Below are positions 23,280-35,400 of a stretch of 64,000 bases of DNA, one piece after another (the stretch's first letter is position 1; each line of letters opens with the position of its first letter). Below the pieces are notes generated by a model, which was not told the DNA's origin, did no database searches, and saw only the letters and a program-made list of their open reading frames with translations. The stretch comes from Physcomitrium patens (taxonomy: Eukaryota > Streptophyta > Bryopsida > Funariales > Funariaceae). Made by a program: the position numbers and the translations under genes. The stretch spans positions 17,596,470-17,660,469 of the forward strand of contig NC_037258.1 in the NCBI RefSeq assembly GCF_000002425.4. The letters are read 5' to 3'.

Positions 23280-25240
23280 CCACGAGGGTGTTCAAATACC
23301 TTGAGTTTATGAGGGTGTGATGCCATCAAGTCTGCAGCGATGTTTGCCTGAAAGCCCAGGTTTCACGTACAGATGGTTATTCCCTACTGAGGTGATCCCT
23401 GTGTAGTTGTTGATAAAATTTACCTACAGTGAAGTTTGTGGTTTAGGGTAACGATTTTCTTTGATCTGGTAGAGAGCCTGACAATGGTGGTGGTTTTCAG
23501 TTGGATCTTTTACTCTTAAGGGCAACCTCGTTTAGCTCTTCGTCTCCTCGCTTGATGATGAAGTGCGGGTAGGACTTGCAAGTTCATGCTTTATACTGTA
23601 TTTAATTAATTGAGTTGAATATATGAAGTGTTTTCAGGTTTAATTCAATTGATATTAAAAAAAAGTCGTGTTTGGGTTTTACATCTGATGTGGGGTTTCC
23701 TTTGCAGGCCCTGGCAAACGAGGTGCCCGAAATCATTTTGCAGTGCGTTAGTAGGGACGAGGCAGCTTCAGCAATAGCTCAGATGGTCAGCTGCGGATTT
23801 AAACCTGGAGACTTATGTGTGCATGATACTGTTTGAAACCGTTGCAGTTCGTGGTGGTGCGTCACATGTGTATCTGTCTAATTGATTGAGTGCTTTTTTG
23901 GGATTAGGTTTTTAAGCGTCTATATGACAACACTACCAGCCAAATACATGTACTAGTCCACCTCAACATCCTGGAATCCATTCGAGACGTGTGCAGGAGA
24001 GTGGTCAAGGAATTGACTAGCTGGGTAATTAAAAATCTTTCTTCCTTTTGTAAATTGCTTGTGTTATTAATGTCGATCCCACATAATGGTGTTAAAGGTT
24101 TGATCATATGAGCAGTCTTGATTGAGTGTTTTCTATGACATTATTGTGAAATTCGTGTCTATGCTTGACATCAACGTTCTTTTGTTTTCAGGTTGTCTAC
24201 TCTGATGAGGATCGCAAGTTCAATCGGGAAATTACTGTTGGTTTCATCAGATCTGAGTTGATCAATTTGACAGACTACGGTTTGCACCTGACAAAGTGTA
24301 TTGATGGAGGCCGGAACAGTAAGCTTCATATCATCGTTGAAAGCCCTGGTGGATTGGTAACTGCTGTTTTACTTTGTGTCTCCTATACCTGTTGGGTTTC
24401 AAGAGATGATGAGCCCACGGTAGAATTGAGCCAATAATCACCTTATTTTTCTCGGCCCAAGACAACCTCTAATCTGGTGTTCATTGTTGTGGGATACAAA
24501 GCGTGTTGGGATTTCAAACTTATGAATTTCAACTGCATTGTGCAGATGACGCAGTTTCTTTTGCAGCGTACCTCGTGAAGACGTGTGTCATTGAAGAGGC
24601 AGGTGTTACTAGCACAGAGTTTTACAATGTGATCGAAGCTCTTGGGAAGGTGAGCTTTAGCCTTGCTTTTTCACTCCCTGAATTGACGTGTAGATTCTTA
24701 TTGGAGTTCAATCGTGATTTATGTTGAGCCACAGTTATTTTATCCTAATCATAATCACTGCTAGTTTGAGGCTCACAGTATTTCTATTTTATTTTTCATT
24801 GCGGTTGCAGCTGGCAGCACGACCAGGCACTCCTGAGTCATTGCAGGAGTTGGTGGAAATTGCAAAGGGCACACCAAGTACAAACAAAGATGATAAAGGC
24901 AGGCTATCTAAAGAGAAAAAGGTGTGGCTTCTTTCTGCAGTGACTTAATTAAATTTATTAAATTAAAGATCTCATCATCACTTTATTCATAGATTTTTCA
25001 TTTGTAAGACAAGAAGCTTCTTGTTGTTCTTTTCTTTCGACATCGTATCATATTTGTGTGTCGATTCGTAACTTTTCCCACTTTGGATTGTTTGAATAGG
25101 AGTTGGCTGAGAGTCATTGTTTGAACTCGGAGACTTCACACCCTGTCACTGTTGGAAGCGAGTCCAGGCTGCAAGAAGGATCAAACATGTCATTTGCAGC
25201 CATTGATATGGTTGCAAAGCTTGTTGTTTTGTTGGTGAAG
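21715..25240 (+). pseudogene. NOT1 linker and C-terminal-half blocks, with one lost segment
   Basis: Exons at 21715-21897 (LPETLRPRPGQLSITQARVY), 22134-22372, 22621-22762, 22921-23046, 23501-23568, 23708-23785 (EVPEIILQCVSRDEAASAIA), 23908-24024, 24192-24318, 24546-24649, 24811-24921 and 25100-25240 follow plant NOT1. In 23501-23568 the first half reads LDLLLLRATSFSSSS, but the LDDEVR end is in another frame. Between 24921 (SKEKK) and 25100 (ELAESHCLNSE) roughly 70 residues normally present (the ...FREQV...LLKGDD... region) are absent, and the gap is only about 180 bp. Confidence 0.78.
23199..23280. repeat. Long (TA)n tract inside a NOT1 intron
   Basis: A nearly uninterrupted TA dinucleotide run of close to 80 bp, bounded by GCAA on the left and TTGC on the right, so the whole block is a palindrome. 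It lies in the intron between the blocks ending at 23046 and starting at 23501, next to the frameshifted exon. Confidence 0.9.
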
Positions 25241-25549
25241 GTAAACTACTCAAGAGTTTAACCTTGTGTCCTTTGTGTTGGTTAATTTTGCTTCATTTCT
25301 TTCTTGTATTTCTACTTGTGCTGCTCATGGAATTCTGACCTATTCATCCTGGCTAGTCCAGTGTTCCACGGTTCTATACCTGCATTATACTCAAAAAACT
25401 GGGAATATTGTGTTAATGTCATTGGATGGTATTGAGCTGATTAATTCTACAAAGTTACATGGACTTCGAGATTGTGTGTACTTTATTATTTAGTTCCAAG
25501 GATTATTTTTCCTGTACTTTAATTCTAATGCTGGTGTGTTGGTTTTCAG

Positions 25550-28381
25550 TACTCATCTGAGCCATCCCTGAATAAGGTCAATCTTCTTACTAGGGTAAGT
25601 TTAAATCTCGATTTCAATCTCATTCAACGGAGGCTTTATCCTATTCATATTTTGTTAGGCTTAGCAAATAACTTTGCTATGATTAGTGTATCTTGAGATG
25701 TCTGGTAGAGTCTTATTTTGACGCACTTACGGTCGTGTTGTATCACCAGGTTTTAAACGTGACAGTCCGCACGATGAAAAGGGACCATGACCGCAAAGCA
25801 GGGTTCCATCCTCGCCCATACTTCCGCCTCTTTGTCACATGGCTTATGCATTTTAATTTAACAGATTCCACCTTGGATTCAAGTAATTATCAGGTATTGA
25901 GGGGATCTGTCGTTTTATTTTCCTTTTCCAGTTCCCGAAAAAGAGAAAGCCTGTTTCATTCTTGCATGTGCAGTATGATTGATTTTTGACGAAGTTTTAT
26001 TTTGCAGGTTTTGCAAGCTTTCGGATATGCATTTTTGACTTTGCGACCGCTCGATGTGCCAGGGTTCAGGTATGCGCGACGCTCGTATAATTTGGATTAA
26101 GAGAACTTTTAAAAGTTTGTGTTTTTCAGTATACGAAATGGTGATGCTTTTGGGGATTCCCGTGCAATGTTCACTGATATTATAATCCTATGTTTCTGTT
26201 AGTAGCTTGGCGTGGTTAGAGCTGATTAGTCATCGAACATTTATGCCGAAGTTATTGTTGAGCAACGCGCAAAAAGGATGGTCTTTATTTCAGAAGTTGC
26301 TAGTTGCACTATTCAAGTTTATGGAACCATATCTTCGAAATGCCAACCTAAGTGAACCTGTAAGTATGCATGCCTGAGCACGTAACTTGTTAAGCATTAT
26401 CGTGTAACTACTCCCCCACAAGCTTGCCAAGGTATCAAGACACTTGAGTTCCAAACAAATATACCAGCTGTGGGTGAACCATGCGCTGTTGCTTCATTTG
26501 GACTCGTTTAATATGACAGCTTCCTTTCCTTCCAACTATAATCATGTTTATTTGGTTGAGCTCAATGTTCTTCGATATGGGCTAAGCACGCACATTTTCT
26601 TGTATGTTCGGCTTATAATTTGTACATGTATCTTGTATGTCCATTCACCTGGGACTAAATCTGATCATATATATATAACCTGGTTTCGGCAGGTGCGACT
26701 GCTTTATAAAGGCATGTTGCGAGTTCTTCTTGTGTTACTTCACGATTTCCCAGAGTTCTTATGTGAACATCACTTCAGCTTTTGTGATGTCATTTCGCCA
26801 TCTTGCATTCAAATGCGCAACTTGATTCTAAGTGCGTTTCCTCGCAACATGCGTCTTCCTGATCCATTTACTCCCAATCTCAAAGTAAGACCCCGAGAAT
26901 TACTAACAGATGTAGTGTTTATTTGGGTTCTCTACTTCAAGCGCGACTTTGGCTTTGTTATTCTGTAAACCGTTTACGTGTTCTGACAACTGGAAATGTT
27001 TTGAAATGATTAACGTGAGGTGTTACCGTTTGAGATTAACTAGCTCTTGTTTGTCATTTGGGGGTTCTAGGTTGATTTGTTGCCAGAAATATCTCATTCA
27101 CCTCGTATTCTCTCAGATGTTGAAACAGCGTTGAAATCGAAGCAGCTGAAAAGCGAGGTTGATGATTTCATTAAGGTAAGCATGAGTGTTAATTCTAAAA
27201 AATGGCAAATACAGCGCAAATAGACGCCCTACGCCTCAGTAACTTACATATTATCTAACCTCTTCGAACTTGAACTGAGCAGAACCGGAATCAACAAACA
27301 CTCACATCCATGGACTTGAAGGTACGATTGACTCTGTTACCTCAGGAGGCGCAAGCTTCTGGCACACGCTACAACGTGCCTCTTCTTAACGCTTTGGTGC
27401 TTTACGTCGGAATGCAGGTATAGCAGTGGCGTTTTTGTGGATCTTGTCAACAAATTCAATGTCTTGAATTGTTTTGACCTGAGTGTCGTCATGTTAGATA
27501 TGTGGAAGTCTTTGGTTTTGGTCAAAAGTAGCGTATACAGTGCATGAAAGTATTGTATCAATGCTGCTCTGATTTATTATAGACGTTTAGTTTCTAAGTA
27601 GTTTGATCAAGTTTCTAATCACTAAAGACGACTCTCTTGTGAGTAGGCTATTCAGCAACTTCATAGCAAGACATCACAGCAGGTGGCAGCACTCACGGCT
27701 CCTATTACCCACAGCGCTCCAATGGACATATTTGAGCTACTTGTCAATGACCTTGACACCGAAGGGAGATATCTGTTTCTGAATGCTGTGGCCAATCAGC
27801 TGCGCTACCCCAACAATCACACATATTATTTCTCGTGTGTTCTTTTATTTCTCTCTGCTGAGGCATTAGTAGTAAGTACTCTTCCTCTGCATTCAAGCCT
27901 CTGGCTTTATTTACGATAGCCGAACACGTTAGTTTCACGTTTGAGGGATCAGTGCTAAGTGCTCACATTTACGCTTTGTGTTACGTTTTCAGGACATCGT
28001 CCAAGAGCAGATTACTCGTGTGCTGCTGGAAAGATTAATTGTCAATCGGCCACATCCTTGGGGCCTTCTTATTACCTTCATTGAGAGCTCATCAAGGTAT
28101 ATGCTTGTCTACATTGTTAATAGGCAATCATGCAACCCTTAATTTTTTTGCTGGGGTGAAGCTATGTTGAATGTGTTGAGTTTGTGAATTTTTTTTTGCA
28201 ACACTGACTAGTATGTGGCTTTCAGAATCCACGTTACAGCTTTTGGACACACAGCTTTACACGTGCTCCAGAGATTGAAAAGCTATTTGAGTCAGTGGCT
28301 CGATCATGTATGACTACTACATTGAAATCTAGCGATGATGATCTGTCCGGAATTCCTCCAGCTGACCGCCTGAAAGAGTGA
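25550..28381 (+). pseudogene. NOT1 C-terminal domain (NOT2/NOT3-binding) blocks
   Basis: Exons at 25550-25594, 25750-25893, 26008-26069, 26203-26359, 26693-26884 ([20 protein letters not shown]), 27071-27175, 27283-27417, 27647-27871 ([20 protein letters not shown]), 27993-28096 ([20 protein letters not shown]) and 28226-28381 give the superfamily-homology domain almost completely. The only visible lesion is near 28086: family members read FIELIK-NPRY, while here GAGAGCTCATCAAG has two extra bases and breaks the frame before the last exon (NPRYSFWTHSFTRAPEIEKL). The stop is TGA at 28379-28381. Confidence 0.82.
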
Positions 28382-31300
28382 GCTCCCACTTCGGCAGATT
28401 TCCACATGCATTAATTGAGGAGCTGGGCAGTCATATAAAGACTTTGGGCACGGTTAGATATCCCATTTAGCCAACGGAGTTACACCTGATACAAGGATGA
28501 ATGTTAAGACATTCAAGGTGTGTGAAAGATGGTGAAGCTAGCTAATTGAGGAATTGAGTAGCTTAGGCTTGTATAGGCTGCCAATACTTGTCATCCATAG
28601 TCAGTTGTTGATCGCTTTTCTCATATATTCGTAGTTTTCCTGGAGCACTAAAGCCAAATGGCCATTAGATCAGCTGTACATTATTGTAATTTAAGTGTGT
28701 TTATTGAATTTCTACATTTTTGGATTAGTCTCCTTAAATTATTTTGGTTATCTCTATCTAGCACGTTTGATTCAATCTCCATTAGTGAAGGTAGTAGAGT
28801 TCCATAGGATTATCTTATACGTGACTAACAGAGGCATCTTAAACTCGGGAGCTATTTTGCATTGCTGATTCTCTAGCATCTCACTCTAATTCTGAGCTCC
28901 TGATTGCATAGGGTAATTCAACCAAGTTATTGCTGCAAGCCTTTATTATGTCGTCTTTGATTCTTTTCCTCTTGGTAGGAGTTGGAAATGGTGCAGGTAA
29001 CTCTTTTGTGCACCAAACGGCATAAAATCATTTTCTAAATACGCAATGAAAAATAAATGTATATACATATACATGCATATATATGGTGATAAATATATAT
29101 ATATATTGGAAAATATGTTGAAATATCAAGAATACCCTTGTATTCTTGATTATAGCGAATAGCAAATATACACCTCATTTTTTGATAATTGCAAACTACC
29201 CTTGAGCTTGATAAGGTGTAATTCCTATTTTAGGTGTTGTAGCCTTGGCAATGGCGGCAGCTTGGATGGTCTGACTATGGGATCAAACACCTTCAATGTA
29301 TGGGCACAAGCATAAGCTCACAACCCAAAGAAAGCAAAAATTCAACAACCTAGTCAGAAACAAGTGCAAGTAGTGAGGGAGTTGTGCATGTATTCATTGA
29401 CATGCCCTTGAGTAAGATTTTATGTGGTGCTCAACTCGTGGACACCGAGTTTCAATCACCATAACAGCATGATTGTTTGCAACACGGAAGAAAATTCCGT
29501 TCAAATAGACATTGGAGTTTGTAACTGTGGTGACTATGTTCGCAAGCAATTGCTAGGCTTGTTTGCTCCACCTGCACAACAGACAAGACATGGAAATGTG
29601 AGCGATTCAATTTCTGCGGTCAACCTTAGACTACAGGGCAAGGAGCTTAGAGTAATTTCTCATGCGGGCATAGGAGCAAAGAACACAGCTTGCAGAGCAG
29701 CCAAACAATACATAGAACTCATAATTTGAGTCGGCGTATTTGTGGTTTCGTAGTCAGCGACCTGGCGAATCTGAAGCATGGAAAGGGATTGAGCTTGGAA
29801 GTGTCGAATTTCACACTAGTGACGGTGAAGTTCAGAGCTAATTGATTGAACTTGCAGGCCTTGACGTTGGTCAGATTGCGGGCTTCAGCATTACTTAGCA
29901 CCCAACTCTTGATTTTGATTACAATTGTTAAGAGTATGCCACGTCTTTATCATTTCTCTTTTTCCAATATGCTTTCAATTTTCGCCTTGAACATGCATTT
30001 CAACTTTTCTATCTATTGATACATTAGTATTGCCACACCAAAGCATGTAAACCTGAAAATAACACAATCTTTCATCTTATAGTGGCAGAGGTGTTGACAT
30101 TACAGGTCCACTAAATATACGTATAAGTATTTAGACATAGGTAATGATGAATGATTGTAGAGCCAATTGAGAGAGAGAAGAAGAAGAAGCAAAGAATGAA
30201 ACTACTATTTACGATATAAGGAAGAAAAGAATGGATCATAATTTCACCTTTACATGTATACACATATACTAGGCCCTGTTCTTTATTATTATGATTATTA
30301 TTATTATTATTATTATCATCATCATCATCATCATCATCATTGTCTTTTATTGGTATCATCCATCCAATAAAGAGAATCAAGCAAGAAAATCAACACTATT
30401 TTTCAAAACATGTGTGAAACATGCATGCATGAATGAACGAGAAAAAAGCATGGAAAAGTACATAAAGAAATTAATAAACGATTTGGTGTGGATGGAGGTT
30501 ATTTGAGGTCTATTATTATTTTATTCATGAAGTAAATATGAAGGATAAGAAAGGTCCCCCATTCCCTCTTGGTGGTAGTAGCTCATCCATTCCATTGGGG
30601 CGGCTTGTCTTGGCTGGTTTGAGAATGTCCATTGAATTCAACACAATAATAATAATAATATATTATTATATGAGGGGGTCTCACCACTGCCCACCCCGAA
30701 GTCGGTTGACAGCGTAAATGAAAAAGAAAAATCCTTTTCATTTTGTTCACTCTCACTCTCTATATATAGATATACAGATAGAGGGGGACGGGCTGACATT
30801 GACAATATCAACCACAATCCCTCACTATCTCTCTCTCACTTGGGGTGGGTGTGAGATAGTGTAGAACATGCCCCACCTACACCACCACCATATATTCAGT
30901 ATTCTTATTGATAACTAAAAATTTTACAAATATAAAAACAAGGAATGAAATATCTATCAGTCTACATCCCCCCCCCTCTCCCCTTTTGTGTTTCTACCAA
31001 TTGGGTTTGCTGCTTTAATTCACCACTCAGATTTTGCCCCACTTCATGAGAATCAGTTCCAACCCTCTCATAGGCTGCAAAGTAAAGCAAAGCACCTCCC
31101 CTTTGCTCAATGCCTCTCATCTTCCATGTTCATCCTCCTCCACCTTTGGCTACAGTGGGATCCAGCAACACATGGCTGCCCAGTTGCATGGCCGGTGCTG
31201 GGGAAGGAAGGAAGGAGGGAGGGAGGGAAGGGAAACAATGAAGCAACCCCCACCTATTCTCACCCCCCCTCTCTCTCTCTCTCTCCTTTTAATTTGCCTT

Positions 31301-31942
31301 TTGCATTTCCTTTGATTTTTCCTTTGGCTGGCTGTGTCTGTGTTTTGATTTGTTTATGTTTTGTCTCACATGGAGAGAGCACTTGCATTCCAAGTTTGCC
31401 TTATTCAACTTCCATTCTGTGTTGCCACCACACCCCAGATCCCAATGTAATCCTATACTCCTGCATTTTATCCTGAACAAGAGGAGGGCTGCCTACAGAG
31501 TGAGGGGGGGGGGGGGCAAAGATATTTCTAATAATAGATGAAATAAAGTAAAATAAAATTGCTTCCAGGGCATCCCTGCTCACACAACCTCCCTCAAATA
31601 ATCCAAGGTTTGTTCTATGCACTGTTTTGTGAATGTGGGTATACACCCACAAATGAGGGATCCAATAATCTTCATGGATAAAGCACCAAACCAATCCATG
31701 TCTGCAGATGTTGTTCCTCAAAGAATAAGTATGATGTGAATGAATGGGGCACTGGAATTCAGCACCACAAGGAAGCAAGTTTTGTCTCTAGGATTGGCGA
31801 CCACAGCAGCCTCTCTACCCTAAACCCAGGAGGGCCTGTGTGTGGCTTCCCTGTTCCATGGCCTTGGCTTCTACGCAATCCCCCCCACCCCCCACCCCAC
31901 AAAACCCAATCCCCAAACCCCAAACTACATGTCCCAGTTGTT

Positions 31943-31973
<31 letters not shown>

Positions 31974-33734
31974 CAACTTACTATTTGCGTATTAAGGCAG
32001 AAAACACATAAATAAATAAATAAATAAATAAATATACTCCACCTCCACCTCCCTCTACAGCGAGCTCCACAAAAAGCCCGTTCCCAGAGGCGGGCGGGCG
32101 GGCGGGCGGGCGGGCGGGCGGGTGACCTCCACGTAGGCCTATGCCAAGTAGGCCCGCGCACCACCCCCCACACCCCCACTCTCTTTCATTGGTCCATCTG
32201 GGCGCCATGTGGAACTCATGACCTCCTACTCCTCCGCTTCCAACCCAACCAATTCATTTTCCGACCCACCCATCTACCCCTCTCTGTTCCCTCCTGTTCC
32301 CCTCTCTGTTCCCAACCATGCCAGCAGCAGGCTGCACTGGCCCCTCCTGGGCTTTTGCTTTTTTCTTTCCTGGGGGTTTACTTTTTGCCGTCGTGCATGG
32401 GTGGGTAGTGACTGGATGAGGACCCGATCCACTGTGTCATATGAGGTCTGTTTGGTGACTTCCCCTTCACATGGAAATCCAAAAAACGTGAGGGGACTTT
32501 TAAAATTAAAATTAATATATATATATATATATATGTATATAAATATTGAATATAAAATTAAATTTATTCATAAATACCAAATCTCATATCCAGACTCTCT
32601 TCATGAGACCTTACTTGAATTGATTGGCTATTATTGTGTTCCATGTTTACAGGCTTCCTGTAATCAATCTATCAGCATTTAGTTACAAAGCTCAAAGTTA
32701 AAAGGATCTACTAATATGACAGGGTTCCTTTTCTCACAGAGCAGCAAAGCTGATTACTACTCAAATCCAACCCATTTTGTTGAGAAAGTGACATTTAAAT
32801 CAAGGACCACACTCCTACTGTCTACCTGAACCTTTTGAGGTACAAACTACTTACACAAATTGGGTCAGTTGCTTGTGGCCAAATGAATGCACAGAACCCT
32901 GTTTCAGAATGCTTAATTAACTTGCAGCAACCCATTGCCATTCCAAAGAACTGAAATTCTAATAAGAGCAAGTGAGCAAACCCCCACACACAAGGGAAGT
33001 CGAAAAGGCATGATGGGTACCTTTGGAGATCCAGCCCACCTTTTTGGATTTGGAAATACTTTCTTAATGTGTGGGATGATGGGCGAGAAGTGTTTTATAG
33101 AGACCCCCCCCCCCCACTCAGAGAGAGATAGGAATGAAGGAATGAGAGAGAGGGAGCTAAAGGCAGCCACAAGCTTTGGTTCCCATTATGGAACTGAAGG
33201 GCCTGCCATAAATGGTTTGCCAGTATGTACATAAACAGGTTTAGGGGGACGAAGAGATTGAGACCTTGGTCATAAAGTAGTTGTGGCCCACAACAGGAAA
33301 GAAAAGGAAGAAAAAGAAAACGAAAACGAAGATGTGATGCTGCAGCAGCCAGCATTGTGATGCAACTCTTTATTCCTTCCTTCCTTCCTTCCTTTTCTTT
33401 CCATTGAACTCTATCATCATTAATATTTAGGGCCTAATGACAATTGGAAGATAGATAGAGTTAGGAACTACTTGCATAGTATAGATGGCAGCTTAGACAT
33501 AGTTATATCACAAGAACACAAGCTACAAGGCAAATATACTTACAAGCACTATGGCTCTAATAAGAGCAATAGACAATTGAAAAAAATCCAAGATATAACA
33601 TCATAGATTAGAGGATTTGAATATGAGTGGTATATGCACACTTGTAATTAGTAAACTACCCCTTCTTATCATCAAAAGTAATGCAATAATGTAGAATAGA
33701 GTAGTTTGGATTTGCCTTAACGACCTATCTAATA
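28382..33734. other. Gene-poor, microsatellite-rich DNA
   Basis: After the NOT1 stop I find no gene that I can support. A somewhat GC-richer patch at about 29424-29901 has open frames on both strands (101 codons plus, 60 codons minus) without a recognised domain. Simple repeats include ATT/ATC near 30285-30342, CT near 31269-31285, AAT near 31942-31970, AAAT near 32008-32034, a G-rich GGCG array at 32089-32122, TA near 32516-32534 and a C-run near 33106-33115. The isoleucine-only and repeat-only open frames are low-complexity artefacts. Confidence 0.55.
32089..32122 (+). repeat. (GGGC)n array, potential G-quadruplex
   Basis: About eight consecutive GGGC units on the plus strand in otherwise AT-rich DNA. 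Four or more G3 tracts with one-base loops satisfy the usual G-quadruplex rule. No promoter or gene could be tied to it. Confidence 0.85.
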
Positions 33735-35400
33735 GCAACTTTAGACTACTTAGTTTATATGTTCCTAAATGCTTTTATAAGTAAAGTACATTATGGCAAG
33801 AACTTGATTTAGATCTACCTTCGGACTATTGTTGGTAATTCAATGGCAACTTTAACATGATTAAACGGTTGCAAGATAAATCTTTTCAATGTAAGTGCTT
33901 ATTATTAGGAGGCAAGAAGTTAGTATGGAAGAATTTCAAGGACCACTTTTAATTGTTTGATCCTTTTAAATTTCATGGCAAATTCCAATACTCTTTAAAT
34001 AGTTGAGATAGAGACAAAAGTTGCATTTTGAACCAACTAGACCATCACTATATCTTTAGTGGCCAAACCTTGAGACAAGGTAAGAAATATAAAATTACAT
34101 CATCGTTGAAAATTATACAATTTTAGACTACTTTCCTATTTGTATCAAGTTCACTCTTAGGGATGAAGGTAAAAAAAAATAATAAAAAATAAAAAATAAA
34201 ATAAGATGAGTCACTACTACTTCTTTGTCTCAAAGGTACAAGATGTAGTTATACAAATCTAAACAACGGTAAGGCAACCCACTTCTACCTTCTTTTCTAT
34301 GCTTTAGTGCTTCATTCAATGATGTAAGAAATTTTATTAATTAAAAGCAAAGAATGACCATTAATACAAAGAAGATGATAAAACTATATTAATTTAATCA
34401 CAAGAACTATTTTAGGTAAATCTTAACAATAAGAACTTGCAAATCAACAAAAAAAAAAGTCTAGATGGGCTCTACTTGCCATTGAGACCAAAAAGCTCAA
34501 CGAGTAATGTTTCTACACCAAAATTTGGTAGAAAGCAAAAGGCAATGCTATGACCAAGAAGTTCTTTATAGTAATTTATAAAATACTTGCACAAATCATT
34601 CTCACAAAATAATGGAAATAAAATAAGGAACAAATGGTTGGTAATCAAACTATTATTGCCATATATAGAGTCTACTTCTTAACTTTGTACCATAGCAACA
34701 TCAAAGGCAATAATTTTGTTATCGTGTAGGTAGACATATTAGAGGTTCTCTCAGCTGATATGACATCCATCATGGCACATTTACTACAGTGCATGTTATT
34801 GAATTTAGAACTCTATGCCAATGCATACTCACTTGGGTGAAGCAAAAACTAGCATATTAGTATTCTTTCAAGCTATCCCTAGTCGAATGGTGTCTAATAG
34901 TCAATTATGATTTAATGTCAATGCTATGGTATTTTACAAGAGTTTGGACTAGTTCTAAGAAGAAGGTTAAATAGATGAAGAGTCTCTTTTGCAATTATTT
35001 GTGGATTATGCATGTATATTGGTTATGCTCATGTATTGAGTGGAATATATGCATCCATAAGAAATATTGTAGTGGATTTAATCTCATAGATCCATGCAAT
35101 AGTATGACTATATTCCTTAACAAATTATTGACAAGAACTTACAAATTGAGCATTTGAATTTAGAAGTATTTCTTAAGTATTCATTGTCTTGTTTCTAGCT
35201 CAAGTATAGAAACTAATGGATGCTTGATCTATTGTGGTTTATGCTTCCAAACCACTAGAGCAATCTTAGATCAAAATATTGTGAATATGGACTTGAAAGA
35301 CCTTTATCGGCCGCATCTAGTGACAATGACTCTCTTCCTTCAAATTGGCCCTAAACATTGAACTATGATATAGCCTTGAGTTTGCAAATAATATGCATCT
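33735..35400 (+). mobile_element. LINE (non-LTR retrotransposon) remnant
   Basis: Plus-strand translation across frames gives plant LINE features in order. First an endonuclease part with LWQELDLDLPSDYCW, a GNFNMIKRLQDKS block (the family has GDFN), KKLVWKNFKDHF and LDHHYIFSGQTL. Then a linker around 34540-34760 resembling the FFKVI...NQTTIA region upstream of the reverse transcriptase. Then a C-terminal block at about 34975-35157 with CSGFNLIDPCNSMTIFLNKL, which in LINEs follows the reverse transcriptase. The reverse transcriptase core itself is not visible, so an internal deletion is likely. Many stops are present; boundaries are approximate. Confidence 0.62.

Larger units (their letters stand above)
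13302..28381 (+). pseudogene. NOT1: NOT1 (CNOT1) homologue, CCR4-NOT scaffold; decayed copy
   Basis: NOT1 is the large scaffold that carries the CAF1/CCR4 deadenylases and the NOT2/NOT3 module of the CCR4-NOT mRNA-decay complex. About 42 exon-like blocks with GT..AG borders match plant NOT1 in order: N-terminal HEAT region, CAF1-binding MIF4G domain (17.8-19.95 kb), DUF3819/CNOT9-binding region (20.5-21.6 kb) and C-terminal NOT1 domain (25.5-28.4 kb). Diagnostic stretches include EERSLLKNLGSWLGKLTI and [20 protein letters not shown]. The copy is damaged by a scrambled junction near 13400-13465, a frameshift in a T-run near 14285, an in-frame TAG at 14594-14596, a lost acceptor at 21110-21111, a frameshift in 23501-23568, a 2-nt insertion near 28086 and three missing segments. 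Introns are kept, so it is not a processed copy. Many exons remain open, so recent decay or a transcribed relic is likely. Confidence 0.85.

Noticed and set aside
29424-29901. Possible small gene on either strand downstream of NOT1
   Set aside because: Open frames on both strands compete, and neither shows a recognisable family or splice structure. It is left as part of the intergenic entry.
30291-30380. Poly-isoleucine and poly-Asp/Asn open frames
   Set aside because: Direct translation of ATT/ATC trinucleotide repeats, not a protein gene.
30988-31476. Plus-strand open frame of 162 codons
   Set aside because: Composed of microsatellite and purine/pyrimidine-rich stretches (GGAGG, CTCTCT). 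Three overlapping frames are equally open and no domain is visible.
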